Shown here: positions 12,101 through 23,273 of the stretch, in pieces
Layout of the letters: each line of letters starts with the position of its first letter
Position numbering within the stretch: position 1 is the first letter of the stretch
Assembly (NCBI RefSeq): GCF_000005505.3
Contig: NC_016132.3
Location: 25,658,501-25,722,500, forward strand
Length of the DNA: 64,000 nucleotides
Origin: Brachypodium distachyon
Lineage: Eukaryota > Streptophyta > Magnoliopsida > Poales > Poaceae
Direction of reading: 5' to 3'
Notes under the pieces: generated by a model
What the model saw: the letters and a program-made list of their open reading frames with translations, nothing else
Told to the model about the DNA's origin: nothing
Databases searched by the model: none
Position numbers and translations under genes: made by a program

Positions 12101-13618
12101 AAATCCATCATTAGTACGACTTGCTTTCTGATACCAAAGAGGAACCTGGCAATGAAAAGAAAATACATTTAAAACCATAATAACTTAAAAAAAGGGCTAA
12201 CTGCACTGAAAAAGGAGCTTGAAAACAAAAGGAAGTAATTCACATGCTAAAAGAGTAGAAGCATAGTACAGAAGACACGATAAGTTCACCTTCTTTTCCT
12301 CATTTGATATGAAAACAGCGTAAAGGTCAGTGCCCGCAGGATCAGCAAGTCCAGCTCTAATCAGTTCCTTACATAGCAAGTACACATTTTCTTCACTGCA
12401 CAGTGGAAATGAAATCTAGCTGTCATTCAGTGAATAAAAATAGCAAATGATAGCTTTTTAATCACAATATTTGTATAACCCCGAGGGATAAACATCAATA
12501 ATTCAACACACAAGAATGAAATAAGGGAATCTGTAGGGCCTGGACGGGGTAACCCTGGACCAAGAAGGAAAGAGGGCAGGAGATACTAGATTGAAAATTA
12601 TTCTGGCTTGCATATTGATACATTGACTGCCCCTTATAGACAGGAGGATTACTTGGCCCTCAAGAGAGGATCTCATCTGTAACTCTTGACATGTTGCATG
12701 TTTTAGTAGTTACTTTATAGCTACAAATTTCTGTATTATCTCATTCCTAGGACCTAGCAAGTGCCAAATTTGACTACAATGGTTTCATTCAAGGAAGTCA
12801 ATTAATCATGGTGAACATGTGATTGATGTTACAGTCACTGCGATTTTCTATAGTGGTTTGTGGGCTTCGCCACAATGATTTATCTGCAAATGGCTAACAA
12901 TCAGCGATACCCCACACAATAGTTTGAAAACATGCAACAATATTGAGTTCTTCTGAACATCAATACTGTACATATTACATCTAGTTTAATTTTCTACTTG
13001 CTGTGACAAAAAGGAAAATTTAGTGGAAAACAGTAGTCATTTCACCATATATTACTAACAAAACCCCATCAGTCAGTCACCAATTACAAGTAGAAAAATG
13101 TGGCTTACTTAACATTATCATTATTACATTACAAAAATAACAATTTAGCTACCACTGTTTATAGTTCGGTTTTTTTTGGCAAGAACCAGGGAGAGCGAAT
13201 GCATTCTGGTATGGCGTTTGAGACCACGAATAGGGTCCTATATCTCTGGTATCCATTCCTATTTAGCATATCAATGACACATCCTCAAGTATCTTCACAA
13301 TGATTCAGTAAAATCTTTATCTTTATTGGAAATAAGTGGACAGCCAGACAGGGAAGATTTACCCTCATCAGAAAAAAAAAATCACCTCATACCAAGAATC
13401 TCGTGCTAGAGCACGACGGGAAGAATTAGGTATACATAGTCGAGCCAGGATTGTGCCAATTGCATATCAAGAAAGGGCAGAGGGACCGGTTACCAGTAAA
13501 ACGGGGTGTGGGTGAAGGAAGCGGCATCATGAAGCGGATCGCTCGGTTCCGCGGGATGGATAGGGTGAGGGGGAGGAAAGAGGTTTGCGCCGGCGGCGGC
13601 TGCTCCGTCGTCAGCCAT
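6139..13618 (-). CDS. NTAQ1: protein N-terminal glutamine amidohydrolase (WDYHV protein), six exons
   Basis: The enzyme deamidates N-terminal Gln to Glu, feeding the Arg/N-degron pathway in cytosol and nucleus. Coding exons in transcript order: 13618-13494, 12395-12290, 12145-12068, 11469-11336, 10668-10544, 6290-6139. All five introns are GT-AG and phases join to 720 nt, 239 aa plus TAA. The thiol-protease-like triad is complete: Cys42 in HTPFYCEENVYLL (split by intron 1), His98 in WDYHV, Asp117 in [13 protein letters not shown]. Other family blocks seen are [29 protein letters not shown] and the C-terminus FSRLP. Start: ATG followed by ADDGAAAAG, the only in-frame Met before the conserved block. 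The length is close to that of plant homologues. Intron 5 is 4.25 kb because of an antisense LINE (6483-10475); without it the intron would be about 250 bp. No coding lesion is visible, so the gene should be functional if intron 5 is spliced. The exon 4 acceptor is the least certain site. Confidence 0.93.
6471..6482. repeat. LINE target-site duplication, left copy
   Basis: AACTTTCTTACT, identical to 10476-10487. The flanking bases on both sides differ, so the duplication is 12 bp; up to two of its A bases could belong to the poly(A) tail. Confidence 0.85.
6483..10475 (+). mobile_element. LINE (non-LTR retrotransposon), 5'-truncated and inactivated, inside NTAQ1 intron 5
   Basis: ORF2-type coding starts at ATG 6751. 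Domains in order: apurinic-type endonuclease ([17 protein letters not shown] at about 7185, SDHCPLLL at about 7440), reverse transcriptase ([39 protein letters not shown] at about 8820), then a zinc-binding RVT domain (CKFFAWLL and Cys/His pairs, about 9860-10010), ending near 10297. It is followed by a 3' UTR and an A tract at 10468-10477. Lesions: frameshifts near 7170, 8720 and 9747; stops at 8168-8170, 8402-8404 and 9514-9516. No ORF1 is visible, so it is 5'-truncated. The 12-bp sequence AACTTTCTTACT occurs at 6471-6482 and again at 10476-10487, which is the target-site duplication and sets the boundaries. It is dead in cis. Confidence 0.93.
10476..10487. repeat. LINE target-site duplication, right copy
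   Basis: AACTTTCTTACT directly after the LINE poly(A) tract, 57 bp from the donor edge of NTAQ1 exon 5 (10544). Confidence 0.85.
11191..11257. other. perfect 22-bp inverted repeat (hairpin) in NTAQ1 intron 4
   Basis: Arms at 11191-11212 and 11236-11257 are exact reverse complements (22 of 22) around a 23-base spacer. The left arm starts TGTAAAAATAGCAACTTC. The arms are too short for an ordinary MITE, and complementarity stops abruptly at both ends. On either strand it would fold into a clean stem-loop. Confidence 0.8.
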
Positions 13619-13956
13619 GGCGATTGGCGTCGCTTGCTTGTCCAGGCGACGGGTTCGCCAGTCAAATGTGGGCTTGGCAAGCTAACGTAAGCATGGGCCA
13701 TGGGCTTATTTTTTAGCCTCTCTCTCTCAGGCCTTCTGACTGTGCTGGTCCCGTACAACCGTGGACCTCTCAGTTTGGAATCGTGGAGCTGTGCATCCAG
13801 CGAGGTAAAAATTCCATGGCCCAAGTTTTGGTACGAAAATGAGGAAAAGTTCATAACCAACCCGTACTTATGTGTTATTCTTTTTCAGGATATGTTGTTA
13901 TTTTTATGTGATGTTGTGGTTTATAATGTGTTGATGTTTACAATATTCACATGTAG
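13619..13956. promoter_or_regulatory. NTAQ1 5' flank
   Basis: Region upstream of the minus-strand start codon at 13618. It must hold the NTAQ1 5' UTR and core promoter. I see no clear TATA box. A CTCTCTCTC run lies at about 13718-13727. Confidence 0.3.
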
Positions 13957-14036
13957 TTTATGAGAAAAGTAGTGTAGCGTTGTTTATGAGAAAAGTAGTG
14001 TAGTGTTGTTTATGAGAAAAATAGCATTGCTCCTAA
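13957..14036. repeat. 26-bp tandem repeat, about three copies
   Basis: Units begin at 13957, 13983 and 14009. Each starts TTTATGAGAAAA and continues GTAGTGTAG(C/T)GTTG in the first two. Decayed copies continue to about 14075. There is no spacer structure, so this is not CRISPR-like. Confidence 0.8.
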
Positions 14037-14688
14037 GAAAATATGTTGTTATGAGAAATATCATGTTGTTTATGACCACGTGACCAAATCTAAGATGGTA
14101 TTTTACCCGCAGATACCATCTTCACGGGTGATGTATATGAAGAAAAGTTGTACCCGGCGGCACTTTGCTACACTTCAATTACCCTTCTGGTCTCCTCTAA
14201 TCTTTATTTTCACTTCTGCCTGCCGAATTGGCATGGCAACCATTGACGCCACAAACACGTCGGGACGCCTCTCTTGTCGGCACCTTCTTCTTGGAGGTGA
14301 CGGATATAGACAATAAGATGCGCCTTGTTCTCTGAGGTGAAAGTCACAGAGAAAAATGCGTGCCCTTGACACCGACGTACTTCCAGCACTTGGCCGTTTT
14401 GTATGCTTGATACATCTTTTGTGCAAATGTCTCGTGAGTGGACTTGGGAAACAAGCTGTGTCATGGATAAGCATATATCATAAGCTTACATTTATAATCA
14501 ATTTGCATTCTGTGCTGTTTATAAATATATTATATTAAAGAATCTTTTCATTGTTTCAAGTGTCAGCTTATATACCTAAAGCTACTCTTTTTTACAGCTA
14601 TACCTAAAGCTACTTAACTACATACGGAGTTAAAAGTCCAAACAAATTTCTTTTATGGGTAATTTGTTTTACTACCATACCACAGGCA

Positions 14689-14821
14689 TGCAAACGGGAT
14701 TCCGCGAAAGTCCCGCTTCTAGTTCATTTTTCAAATCTTTTATTCAAAATTTTGCTCAGAATTTGAATAAGAGATTTGAGAATTGAACTAGAAGTGGGAC
14801 TTTCACGCGACCCCGTTTGCA
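14689..14821. mobile_element. fold-back MITE (133 bp)
   Basis: The two halves are inverted copies over about 64 bp each, starting TGCAAACGGG at the left and ending CCCGTTTGCA at the right, with AAAGTCCC and TCTAGTTCA blocks matching in both arms. There is no coding capacity and no confident target duplication, so the superfamily is unassigned. Confidence 0.75.
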
Positions 14822-14877
14822 CTCTTACATACCATGCGTCCACAGCTCATCCAGGGGTGCAATTATGCGGCAATATT

Positions 14878-15094
14878 GGGTGCGTTCTTTTTGGCTTTTA
14901 GAACCGGCTTCTGCTAAAAGCTGCTCTCACCTAACTTTCTGGAGAAGCCGTATCAGATTTAGCTATGCATTCAAAGTAGTTTAGGCCAAACTATTTTGGT
15001 ACCCTAATCAAATTTAGGTGGCGGCTTCTCCAGGAAGCTGGGGGAAGGCAGCTTCTCAGAGAAGCCGGTCCAGGAAGCCGAAAAGAACTAGCCC
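14878..15094. mobile_element. non-autonomous terminal-inverted-repeat element (about 217 bp)
   Basis: The left end, GGGTGCGTTCTTTTTGGCTT, pairs with the right end, AAGCCGAAAAGAACTAGCCC. A second inverted block, ACCGGCTTCT/AGAAGCCGGT, lies just inside. ATT flanks both ends, suggesting a 3-bp duplication of the kind made by PIF/Harbinger elements, but three bases are weak evidence. Confidence 0.6.
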
Positions 15095-16550
15095 ATTATC
15101 TCTCCAGCTTTGTGCAAGAAATATTCAAGTGACATTGATCAATATATAAATACTGAAGGCTGGAATAACGCGCGAACGTTCCCGCGTTAGTCCATCTACA
15201 CGTACGGCGGCAGTAGCCCGCATGCATGCAGCCCACTCAACCGCAACAATCCGCATGCATGCAACTAGCACAGCAGGAGCAGCTGCGTCGAGGGGCAACG
15301 CATGTGTATTTTGTAAAATGCCACTTAAAATGTTCTATCTCTCAAACTGTACGTCTGATTTATGATCCGTCTTCACGGTTAATTTTGTCACGATGAGATC
15401 TTCGAAACAAGATCTCATATTGATATGTTTGGACAAAAAAAAAATTTGTGCTAAAAGTTGCCACCTTCTAGTGTATAAAGTTGCCACCATGTAATATACA
15501 AAGTTGTCACTTTCCGATATATAAAGTTGTAATATCGTGCGACGGTCGCACTATAGGCAACGCGACGGTCGCACTAAAGGAACCACGCACTACGTTCCAG
15601 CAAATTCGCGTCAGCTTAGATGGTCCTTTTCACGCCAAGTCCTAGCAGCTAGGCATGTTGTGTCTATAGCTTCGACACGCGTCGACTGCATCAGCAGCAG
15701 GCCATGCTATGTCAGATTGTCTTTGATACGTCAACATTAGCTTCAATTTTGCACAGAACCATTGCTACGTGTGTTGTAATGCCAACGAAAGTAAATTCAG
15801 TAAAAGCCAAGAAGTTTTATATTTTTATATTATAAATCTTCGATTCTAAAATTAAAATCATTCTACATTGAATGGATAGCTATAGCAATAAATTTGGATC
15901 AGCCTTTCTACCCCCCTGCACCTACGTTGAGCAGGTACCTTTAGGTACCCACACAATACTTAACCCTATTTTTTATATTGATAAGAGTGCTTATTATAAA
16001 TGAATTCTTGCAAAAAAATTGCAAGAATTCATTTTTGCATTTTTAGGTGCCAAAATAAACAAAACCCACCCTAGTGGATCTGTGTGGTAAGGAAAAACTG
16101 GTAATCTAGTCCTTTAAAAAAATATTGAAGATTTTGTAATGCTTACTCTCAAACTTTTTGTTTACACAGTAGTGATATTCTTTGTTTCCCTCTTTATCTT
16201 TGGATTCTTATCTAATGACTCAGGACGTAATCCTGGGCATGAGGAGTAAAAATTCACATTTTTTTTGGCTTTTTTCTTACAAATTGGATTCGTAATATTT
16301 TGATACCTTCCACCGCTGTTACGCCAGAAATCCAAGGTTCCACACGAGCTCCTGTTCTGCGGTGTGGTGGCAGGACCGCTAGGGGATTGGCTCCGGGTGT
16401 AGGTAGGGTCAAATCCGCAGGGGTCATGCAAATACATAGACCCAAAGTTTCTAGTTTAAGGTAAGGTCTGTTTTGTACAACTTGTTCCATTCTGACTTCC
16501 TTCACTTGCTTTCTTTCCAGGAGACTTTTCATTGCCAAGAAATTCAATTA
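15095..16550. other. intergenic; short direct repeats, no gene recognised
   Basis: At 15449-15535 a unit of about 23 bp beginning AAAGTTGCCACC or AAAGTTGTCAC recurs about four times. The palindromic word GCGACGGTCGCACTA occurs twice near 15540 and 15561. A short hairpin (14-bp arms around ATGAATTCTTGCAA) lies at 16000-16032. No coding region is supported. Confidence 0.4.
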
Positions 16551-18840
16551 TGTAGTCATCGAAGATGAATGATTTGTTTTTGACAAGTTTGATGTACCGA
16601 CTCAATTTCCTCGGTTAGAAAAACTAGCTACTTCTCCGTCCTCAGTTCGGGCTCCAGCTTCAAATCATTGAGTTAGTCAAATCCACTCGATTCTCCTGTG
16701 AACGACGTACTGACTGTGGTTCGGTACTCGGTACTATGTACGATATTTTAAACTACACTTATTTAAGAACGGAAGTCGAAAATAAACTCATAGATGACAA
16801 TCGCTCTGTATTCTTTTCTTTTGTCATAGCTTTCTTATGGGTCCGAACCCTTAGACAAACTCATCACTTCTTGTAAAAGATCAAGGATGTGGGGTTCAAA
16901 TGCCATATTGATATTCTGGTGGGTGTGATCACTGGTTTGAAACAGATACTATACTCGAATTCTAATAATGGTGCTTACACTATGGTATCCAAAGATACTG
17001 CAAGGAAAAGATGCTATTCACATGGGTCGTGTGCTATCGATCATGGCAACTATTGAGATGGAGAAGTCATGAAACGCGAAACAAGAAGGGCGAGGTAGTC
17101 AATAGGCTTTCGAATTAAGTGAAGATCGTAGAAGAGGATCAGAGTACGCAGCTAGCCAATGAAAGTAAGTGGAAAGAATATAGTACTTTCGTACTGACCC
17201 CTCCGGGGGCCCCGGTTGTTTTGGCGTGCCCAGAAACTAGTATCGCCTTATCCTCAGGGGAAGAAGTCTTCATTGGGCCCATTGTCAAATAGCTCTGAGG
17301 AAAAGGCAGCACTGAACTAGAAACCACTAGGTTCGCCTTGCCCTCACGGACCATCAGACTTGATCTTCTTGATTCAGCAGATCAACACATCCCACTATCT
17401 GAAAGAAAAGAAGGACCGCAACCTTTCTCTTCTCCAGAACTGGACGGGGAGAGTAGTATCCTGCACTAACCAATTAGAAGCAAGAGCTATGGGCATACTT
17501 AACTAGAACTCCCTCTTGCTTAACTTCACTAACCAGCCCTAACTTAATGGAACTTACCTTTGTCCGTAATGGATCTATTTCTATTATACAGAGCAAGAGA
17601 AAGAAAACAATCATCTTATCTTATCAATCCTAAGCAGGAAAGTCCTGTTAGTGAGTGGTAAACCAATAGATCCGACTAAACTAGTCCTCGTAGATTCAAG
17701 TAGTGGATCGGTACAATGGTTGTCTTCACCTTTTGTCCGTAACAGGTCCAAAACTCAAGACTTTGCGCACCCATCATTCACTAAATTAAGGAAGAGAAGC
17801 GGGTTGTGAAGCCCCTACTTTGAAGGGGCTATTATGCCCTTGCTTTTTTGAACTCATACACGAAGTCAGTAGTGAAATGGGGTCCCCTACCGTAATCTTT
17901 AACTAGCCCCAATGGCTGGGCCATCTTTCAGGTACCCCCTCCGATACACTGCTTTACTGATTATGTTATGACCATTAGCAATCATAACCACTATAAGAAA
18001 TGTTTGTACCAGCTTGGCTTTGATTTCTTAACCTTGATAAGTTTGCAGCAGTTGAGTCATGCCTTTGTAAAAAAACCTTTCCCACCTTTAACAAACTGAT
18101 CCAAAACCAAGAAAGAAAGAAAAGAAGAAAAGAAAATATTTTCCAATCCGAAGCCTCTCCCTCTCCCATCCATCAAAAAGTGTCATTTCCTCCAGCTCCC
18201 GACTCCGCTTCTCCCTCCGATGCCGGTAGATTAATTCATTGACAAAACCCATTGATTCCATTGGTGAGAAAATCGCTGATGTGAACTCGGTAGTGCTACT
18301 GAAACCACTTGGAAAACACGCCGACCAAAGAAAAAGAGTGTCTAGGGAGGTCGCTTTTATGCGACCAACCGATTGTCCGTAGAAAATAGTTCGGTCTATA
18401 AATTAGACCAGGGAGAATGTAATTCCATTCCCTCAACATTGGCAAAATTGGAAGGTCAAGCAAATTGAGAGAATTTGAGCGCTTTAACTTAGCTATGTTG
18501 GCACGCCAGGGGCAGCGGTTGATCAAACAAACGGAAGCCTTTTGTGCGCAGATATGAAAGGTTTTCCCTTGATGGAGGCTAGAAAGGGCTCTTTTGCTTT
18601 TGTACTTTGAGAAAGGCATAATATGGAATATATGAGATGGATTCGTAGGTGATAGCTAAATTGGGTTCTTTCTGACTTATGGAAAGCCTTACCTCTTTCT
18701 TGGACACGTTTTCGCTGCGCGCCTCTATGATAAACGAAATGGCAGACCGATAAATAACCCGTCCGAACTCTGGAATTGACGGTCCCTGATGTTATTAAGG
18801 GTGGATTCAGCACATTTTGATATGAGTTCCGAACAGAACA
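16551..18840. other. possible nuclear insertion of mitochondrial intergenic DNA
   Basis: The composition changes here: balanced base content, mixed purine blocks such as GAAAGAAAAG next to CCGGGGGCCCC, no grass MITEs, no SSR drift and no long frames. That is the look of plant mitochondrial spacer DNA. I recognise no mitochondrial gene or rRNA in it, so the call rests on style alone. An old LTR-retrotransposon interior is an alternative. The boundaries are approximate. Confidence 0.35.
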
Positions 18841-18889
18841 ACATGAACGTCAGACATGGACCATGAGACTTCACGAGTTCAAAAAAGAC

Positions 18890-19745
18890 CTTAAAATTTT
18901 AGCACAATTTGTCACCCCTGATTAATATGAATTACCACCCTAATGAACATAAATAACCATGTAATGTCGATTTAAAATGAGCCCCTACACACCTATCTTC
19001 CTTGTCGTACCTAATGCAAACAAATTGCCATCTCTGATGAATATAATTTGTACTCTCTAATGAACACAATAACCATGCCAATATGTTTCGGTCAAAAATC
19101 TACCATGCACCATAGCATCCTGCATCTCATCAACTCCAAATCAAGATATCACATTCATTCAAAACGACCCATACAAACCTTATGTCCATGTCTCTTTTAA
19201 TGCACACAAAATGCCACGCCTAATGCACACAAATTGCCACTCATAATGCACACAAATTGCCACTCTCTAATGAATATAAATTACCGCCCATGGTACACAC
19301 AAATTGCCGCATGCTAATGAACACATACTGCCATCAGTAATACACACAAATTGCCTCCCCTATGAACATGAATAACCAAGTAAGTCCATCCATTTCGGTT
19401 ATATAACACCCACCATTGCATCCCACATTTACTCCACTCCAAATTGATCTATTATCTTCCTGTAAGACGACACACACAAACCTATCCCCATGTCATTCCT
19501 AATTCACATATATTGGCACCCCTAATGCACATAAGTTGCCAGACTCTCATGAACATAAATTGACATCCTAATGCATACTCATTGCCACCTCTTATGAACA
19601 CAAATTGTAACCTTTAATGTATATAAATTGTCACCTATGATGAACATAAATTGACATTCATAATGCAGATAAATTGTCACCTCCGGTGAACACAAATTGC
19701 CACACATACCCTAATGAACACATTTAATCATTGTACGTCAGTCTA
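18890..19745. repeat. degenerate short-motif satellite (TAATGNACACAAATTGCCA family)
   Basis: A motif of about 20-22 bp, roughly (C)TAATG(C/A)ACA(C/T)AAATTGCCAC, recurs more than 15 times with variation. Longer modules are superimposed: a block with AATAACCA at about 18954, 19061 and 19368, and a block with CACCATNGCATCC and ACTCCAAAT at about 19107 and 19409, about 300 bp apart. No coding region. Confidence 0.7.
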
Positions 19746-20276
19746 TTTTGATCAAACTCTATCACTCACCGCTCGCTCTACCCGCTTGATATAGTCGTCG
19801 TGACCCCGAATCTCGCCAGGGTGTAGCGAGTGTGCAGAGTTCCTCCCCAATGCAAGCCTTGCGGGAGAGGCACCACCGCTCGATCCACCCATCGATTACG
19901 ATTTGCGGACTAGCAGCCTGATTCTCCCCGAAACGAAAAACAAAGCAGCTACAGCCACGACAAATTGCATTGGTTCCATCCTTGTGGGCGGACAGGATGG
20001 GCAAGCAGGCGCGTCGCCGATGGCTACCGCGCTGGCAGCAACAACTACTGCTCGTGGCGGCGAGGAGAGCGACACAGAGAGGTTGGAACGGCTCAAGGCG
20101 GTGACGGGGCAGCACGAGGCGACGTGCACGGTTCCGGGCGGGCCACACAGACAAGCGACAAGGCGCATAGTTGCGAGAAGGCAGGCACAGTGCGTGGTGG
20201 CGAGAGCGCCGTCGACGGGCGTGGCAGCCACGAGAAACGAGGCCGCAAGAGCGGACGGACATGTTTTCCTTATAAT

Positions 20277-20373
20277 TTCCGTAGAAAAAAAAGAAAGAAA
20301 ATGAATGCATGCATGCAGCAAGAGCAGCAGGTATTCCGTAGAAAAAGAAAAGAAAAAAATGCATGCAGCAGCT
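20277..20373. repeat. local tandem duplication, about 55-60 bp
   Basis: TTCCGTAGAAAAA followed by an A/G-rich tract, then ATGCATGCAGCA, occurs twice in succession, first near 20277 and again near 20334. It lies in CAGCAG-rich sequence with no supported gene. Confidence 0.5.
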
Positions 20374-20565
20374 AGCTAACGCAGCAGCAAGGTAGCACAG
20401 TAGCAGCAGCCGCACGAACAAGCACAGCAGCAGCCAGCACAGCAGTGCGTTGCGCAGAAAGACACGCGAGCGAGCGTGAGCGCATAATAATTTCGGAATA
20501 CTGAATACTTGATTCTTCTGGAGAAGCTCACATATCCCACCTTCTGAAATGCTCAGACGCATTAC

Positions 20566-20883
20566 CTTCTCAATCAGGTCTAGCACATCCTGATTGTCCA
20601 CAAATTCCACATGGCTCCAGTCTATTTCGTCCCTTGTGTATTCTTCTTGCGCCACCTTAAATACGTACACGTGTCTCCTTATACTCCTTCCGTTCAAAAA
20701 TAGGCGATGTGAAATTGTATAAGAATCTATACGGATCCCGTCACTTATTTTAGAAGGGAAACCGTATATTAAATATATTTTTGCAGTAATTTTGACTTCG
20801 TACCTATATACAGGCCTTCGCTCACCTGATTAAAGTGCCGCTTCAACTTCTCATTTGTCATGCTGATGCATAGTTGCTCAAAA
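20566..20883 (-). pseudogene. two-exon fragment of a plant class XI-like myosin motor
   Basis: Exon A, about 20883-20826, reads FEQLCISMTNEKLKRHFNQ and ends at a GT donor. Exon B, about 20670-20566, reads EEYTRDEIDWSHVEFVDNQDVLDLIEK in two stretches and ends at a GTAATG donor. These adjacent blocks are typical of the myosin motor (SFEQ..TNEKLQQHFNQ, then FVDNQDVLDLIEK). The intron between is kept, so this is a DNA-level copy rather than a processed cDNA. The acceptor of exon B is spoiled by a Stowaway-like end (about 20685-20700). The next myosin exon (the block starting KPGG) is absent downstream. It is a captured or relic fragment, not a working gene. Confidence 0.8.
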
Positions 20884-20934
20884 CTATCAGATGGCAAAAT
20901 GAATCATGCTTCAGGCACTATGAAACTGAAAATC

Positions 20935-21034
20935 TGATCTTAAATTGTTGTCTCAAATTTGCTCAAATATGGATTTATCTATTCATAAAAAACATCTAGA
21001 CAACAATTTAGGATTGGAGTGAGTAGTCTAACAA
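20935..21034. mobile_element. degenerate Stowaway-like MITE
   Basis: AAATTGTTGTCTCAAATTTG on the left is inverted relative to the right end, GACAACAATTTAGGATTGGAGTGAGTA. The terminal CTCCCTCCGT words are decayed. It lies beside the LINE 3' end. Confidence 0.5.
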
Positions 21035-21080
21035 AGCTACTACTCAATCCATGTTAATTGTCTCACATTGAGGGAATACC

Positions 21081-22290
21081 TTTTTTTTTCATACGACCTG
21101 GCCGGGTTCCGCTATCAAAGAGATACCGGAACAACCCGAGTTCAACACACGCCAAAGACATGCCAGAATAAGCTCCCAAAAGTAAAAACTACAGCATCTG
21201 AAGCGCAAAGAGTGTAAAATATACGACGAGTAAGCTACTCCTTCCGTCCCATATTAAGTGAATTTCTCTTACATGTATTTAGACGTTTTTTAGGCACAGA
21301 TTTGAGTCACTTAATATGAGACGGAGGGAGTATTACAGAAGGTTCTCAGGACGGCCGAATCATAATGTCCCACGCTCGAGTTGAGACCAGCAAAATACTT
21401 GATAACGCAGTATCATTCATCAGCATCTCCCCCAGGGTCCTGCGTGTCTTCATCTTTCGCTGGGGCTTCTTCAGCCGTCTGACCTCAGCTTCTATCGCAG
21501 CATCATGGTGAATAAGCGCCAATGCTCTGAATCTTTCTGCTCCCCTCCTCAGCGCATCTCCATCTGCTTGATTCTGCAGTTCTGCCCAAAATGTCATGAA
21601 AGAGCAAGCATAGCAAATTATCTCAACTGGGGATTTAATAGGTTTCTTATGAAAGCATGCATGATTCCTTAGTTTCCACATAGCCCATCACACAGCTGCC
21701 AGGCCAGCGATTTGCACATTACGACTAGCAGAAACAAATTGAGGAAACCACGAGAAGAATCGAGTAAAACAGCCTGGGCGCGTAGGGGCCCCTATCGACA
21801 TACTTATGATACTCCACACATATTTAGCAGAAGGGCAACTAAAGAACAAATGATTTATGGTTTCGAGTTCAGGACAGTATCTACAGCTAGTATCTCCCTC
21901 CCAATTCCTTCTCAGCATGTTATCTTTAGTTGCTATAGCATTGTGCCAAATCAACCACAACCAAATTTTGATTTTCAAAGGGATCTTGGCCTTCCACAGG
22001 TGTTTAAAGGACCTGTCAACACCATTCCTAGATAAAATTCTGTACATAGATTGGACACTATATTTCCTAGATTTAGTCCATTTCCAAACAGGACTGTCAT
22101 TATCCTCATTCAGTGCCACCCCAGCTAAAATATTATGAAGCTCAGCTTGTGTTGCAAGGGCTCATTCAACCATCTTCTAAAGGACAAATTCCAGCGTCTC
22201 CTAGCAAGAGATTCTACTGTGTGCCCCACATCATTTGAAATCTCAAAGCTACTAACTGTTTCTTAAAAATAGGTACTAATGGCAAACCTG
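21081..22290 (-). mobile_element. LINE 3' fragment with zinc-binding RVT domain
   Basis: Only the C-terminal part of a LINE ORF2 remains. From about 22240 down: RRRWNLSFRRWLNEPLQ, then SPVWKWTKSRKYSVQSMYR, KIWLWLIWHNAIATKDNML, a Cys-rich CRYCPELETINHLFFSCP (zf-RVT) and MWKLRNHACF. There is a stop at about 22158 and one at 21685-21687. A run of T on the plus strand at 21082-21090 is the poly(A) tail of the minus-strand element, giving the 3' end. No endonuclease or RT motif is present, so it is strongly 5'-truncated. A Stowaway is nested in its 3' part. Confidence 0.85.
21238..21330. mobile_element. Stowaway MITE (93 bp) nested in LINE fragment
   Basis: Ends CTCCTTCCGTCCCATATTAA and TTAATATGAGACGGAGGGAG are inverted copies. 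TA flanks lie at 21236-21237 and 21331-21332. No coding capacity. Confidence 0.88.
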
Positions 22291-23272
22291 TTGGTCTTGA
22301 ATATAATATCTAGAAACCCCTATTATGCTGATCGCATCAGGGATATTGACCAACTGAATTATTAATCTTATCCACTATCCTGTTAACCGAGATAAGAAAA
22401 TCCTGTACTAAATAAATGACATACAATAGAGCTGGAAGATATAAGTTTGAAGTGCTCAAAAATTTATGACCTATAACACGTTCATGCTTGGATATTTCTG
22501 TCCATGTATATATCTGACAGTGTGGTGACCCTTCGGCCTGAAGGGCGCACCACGACCGACTTCTTTCCCTACTTCAAAACATTGCCCTTTCTTTAGTCTG
22601 TATTAACAGACTAAATGCCACCAGGCCAACCGACCCCTTCTGACCCCCCCCCCCTCCCGGCAATCGCACCTCTCTTTCCCCAAGTGCGACTCTCTGTTCC
22701 GTCTCTCTAGTAAGATGTAACACTCGCTATTTTATTTCCTTATTTGATGCATTGATGAATACTCCTATGATACTTCATTCTTACGCGTCGAACCTATCCC
22801 CTATGAAGTCATAGAGTAGGAACTAGCATAAACACATTCAGGCTGACTGTCTCAAGATGGGTATGTACTGAATGATTTTCCATTTAATACTCATAAATAT
22901 ATGCGGTAGAATTTCCCATTATTTTTTTGAATAATTTTCTCTGATGTCTTAAGATTAGATAACCAAATGGAGAACTCTTAACACCACTGGGCAAGATCTG
23001 CTCAGAAGGAGAAAAACATAATTTTTACTGTAGAGGAATTAATTATGTCTAGTTGAGCATCCAGTTTGAGACTGCCAAGATGCAAGGCTATGAGATGCTG
23101 AATTCGTTACCCAAAACCCTACTTATCCCACCTTAAGCTTAATCAGGTGACGGGATGGCAGAAAGCAGAGCCATTTCTTTAAGGAACAATGATCCAACAT
23201 GACTCAGGAACTGTATTTTCAGCAATACAAAAGTTGAATAAAGGTGAATTGAGCCATTGGCGTGTACCTTCT
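22291..23272. other. intergenic, no gene recognised
   Basis: AT-rich, with one C run of 12 near 22644. The part nearest 22290 may be further decayed LINE. Nothing else is supported. Confidence 0.3.
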
Positions 23273-23273
23273 T

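Noticed and set aside
13957..14036. CRISPR-like short repeat array
   Set aside because: Units are directly adjacent, without spacers. It is a simple minisatellite.
16162..16437. Small minus-strand open frames as genes
   Set aside because: No motif, no splice partner, and codon composition like random DNA.
19762..20697. 311-codon minus-strand open frame as one gene
   Set aside because: Only its first part is the myosin exon. The rest reads through a splice donor into repetitive, Cys/Leu/Phe-rich non-coding sequence.
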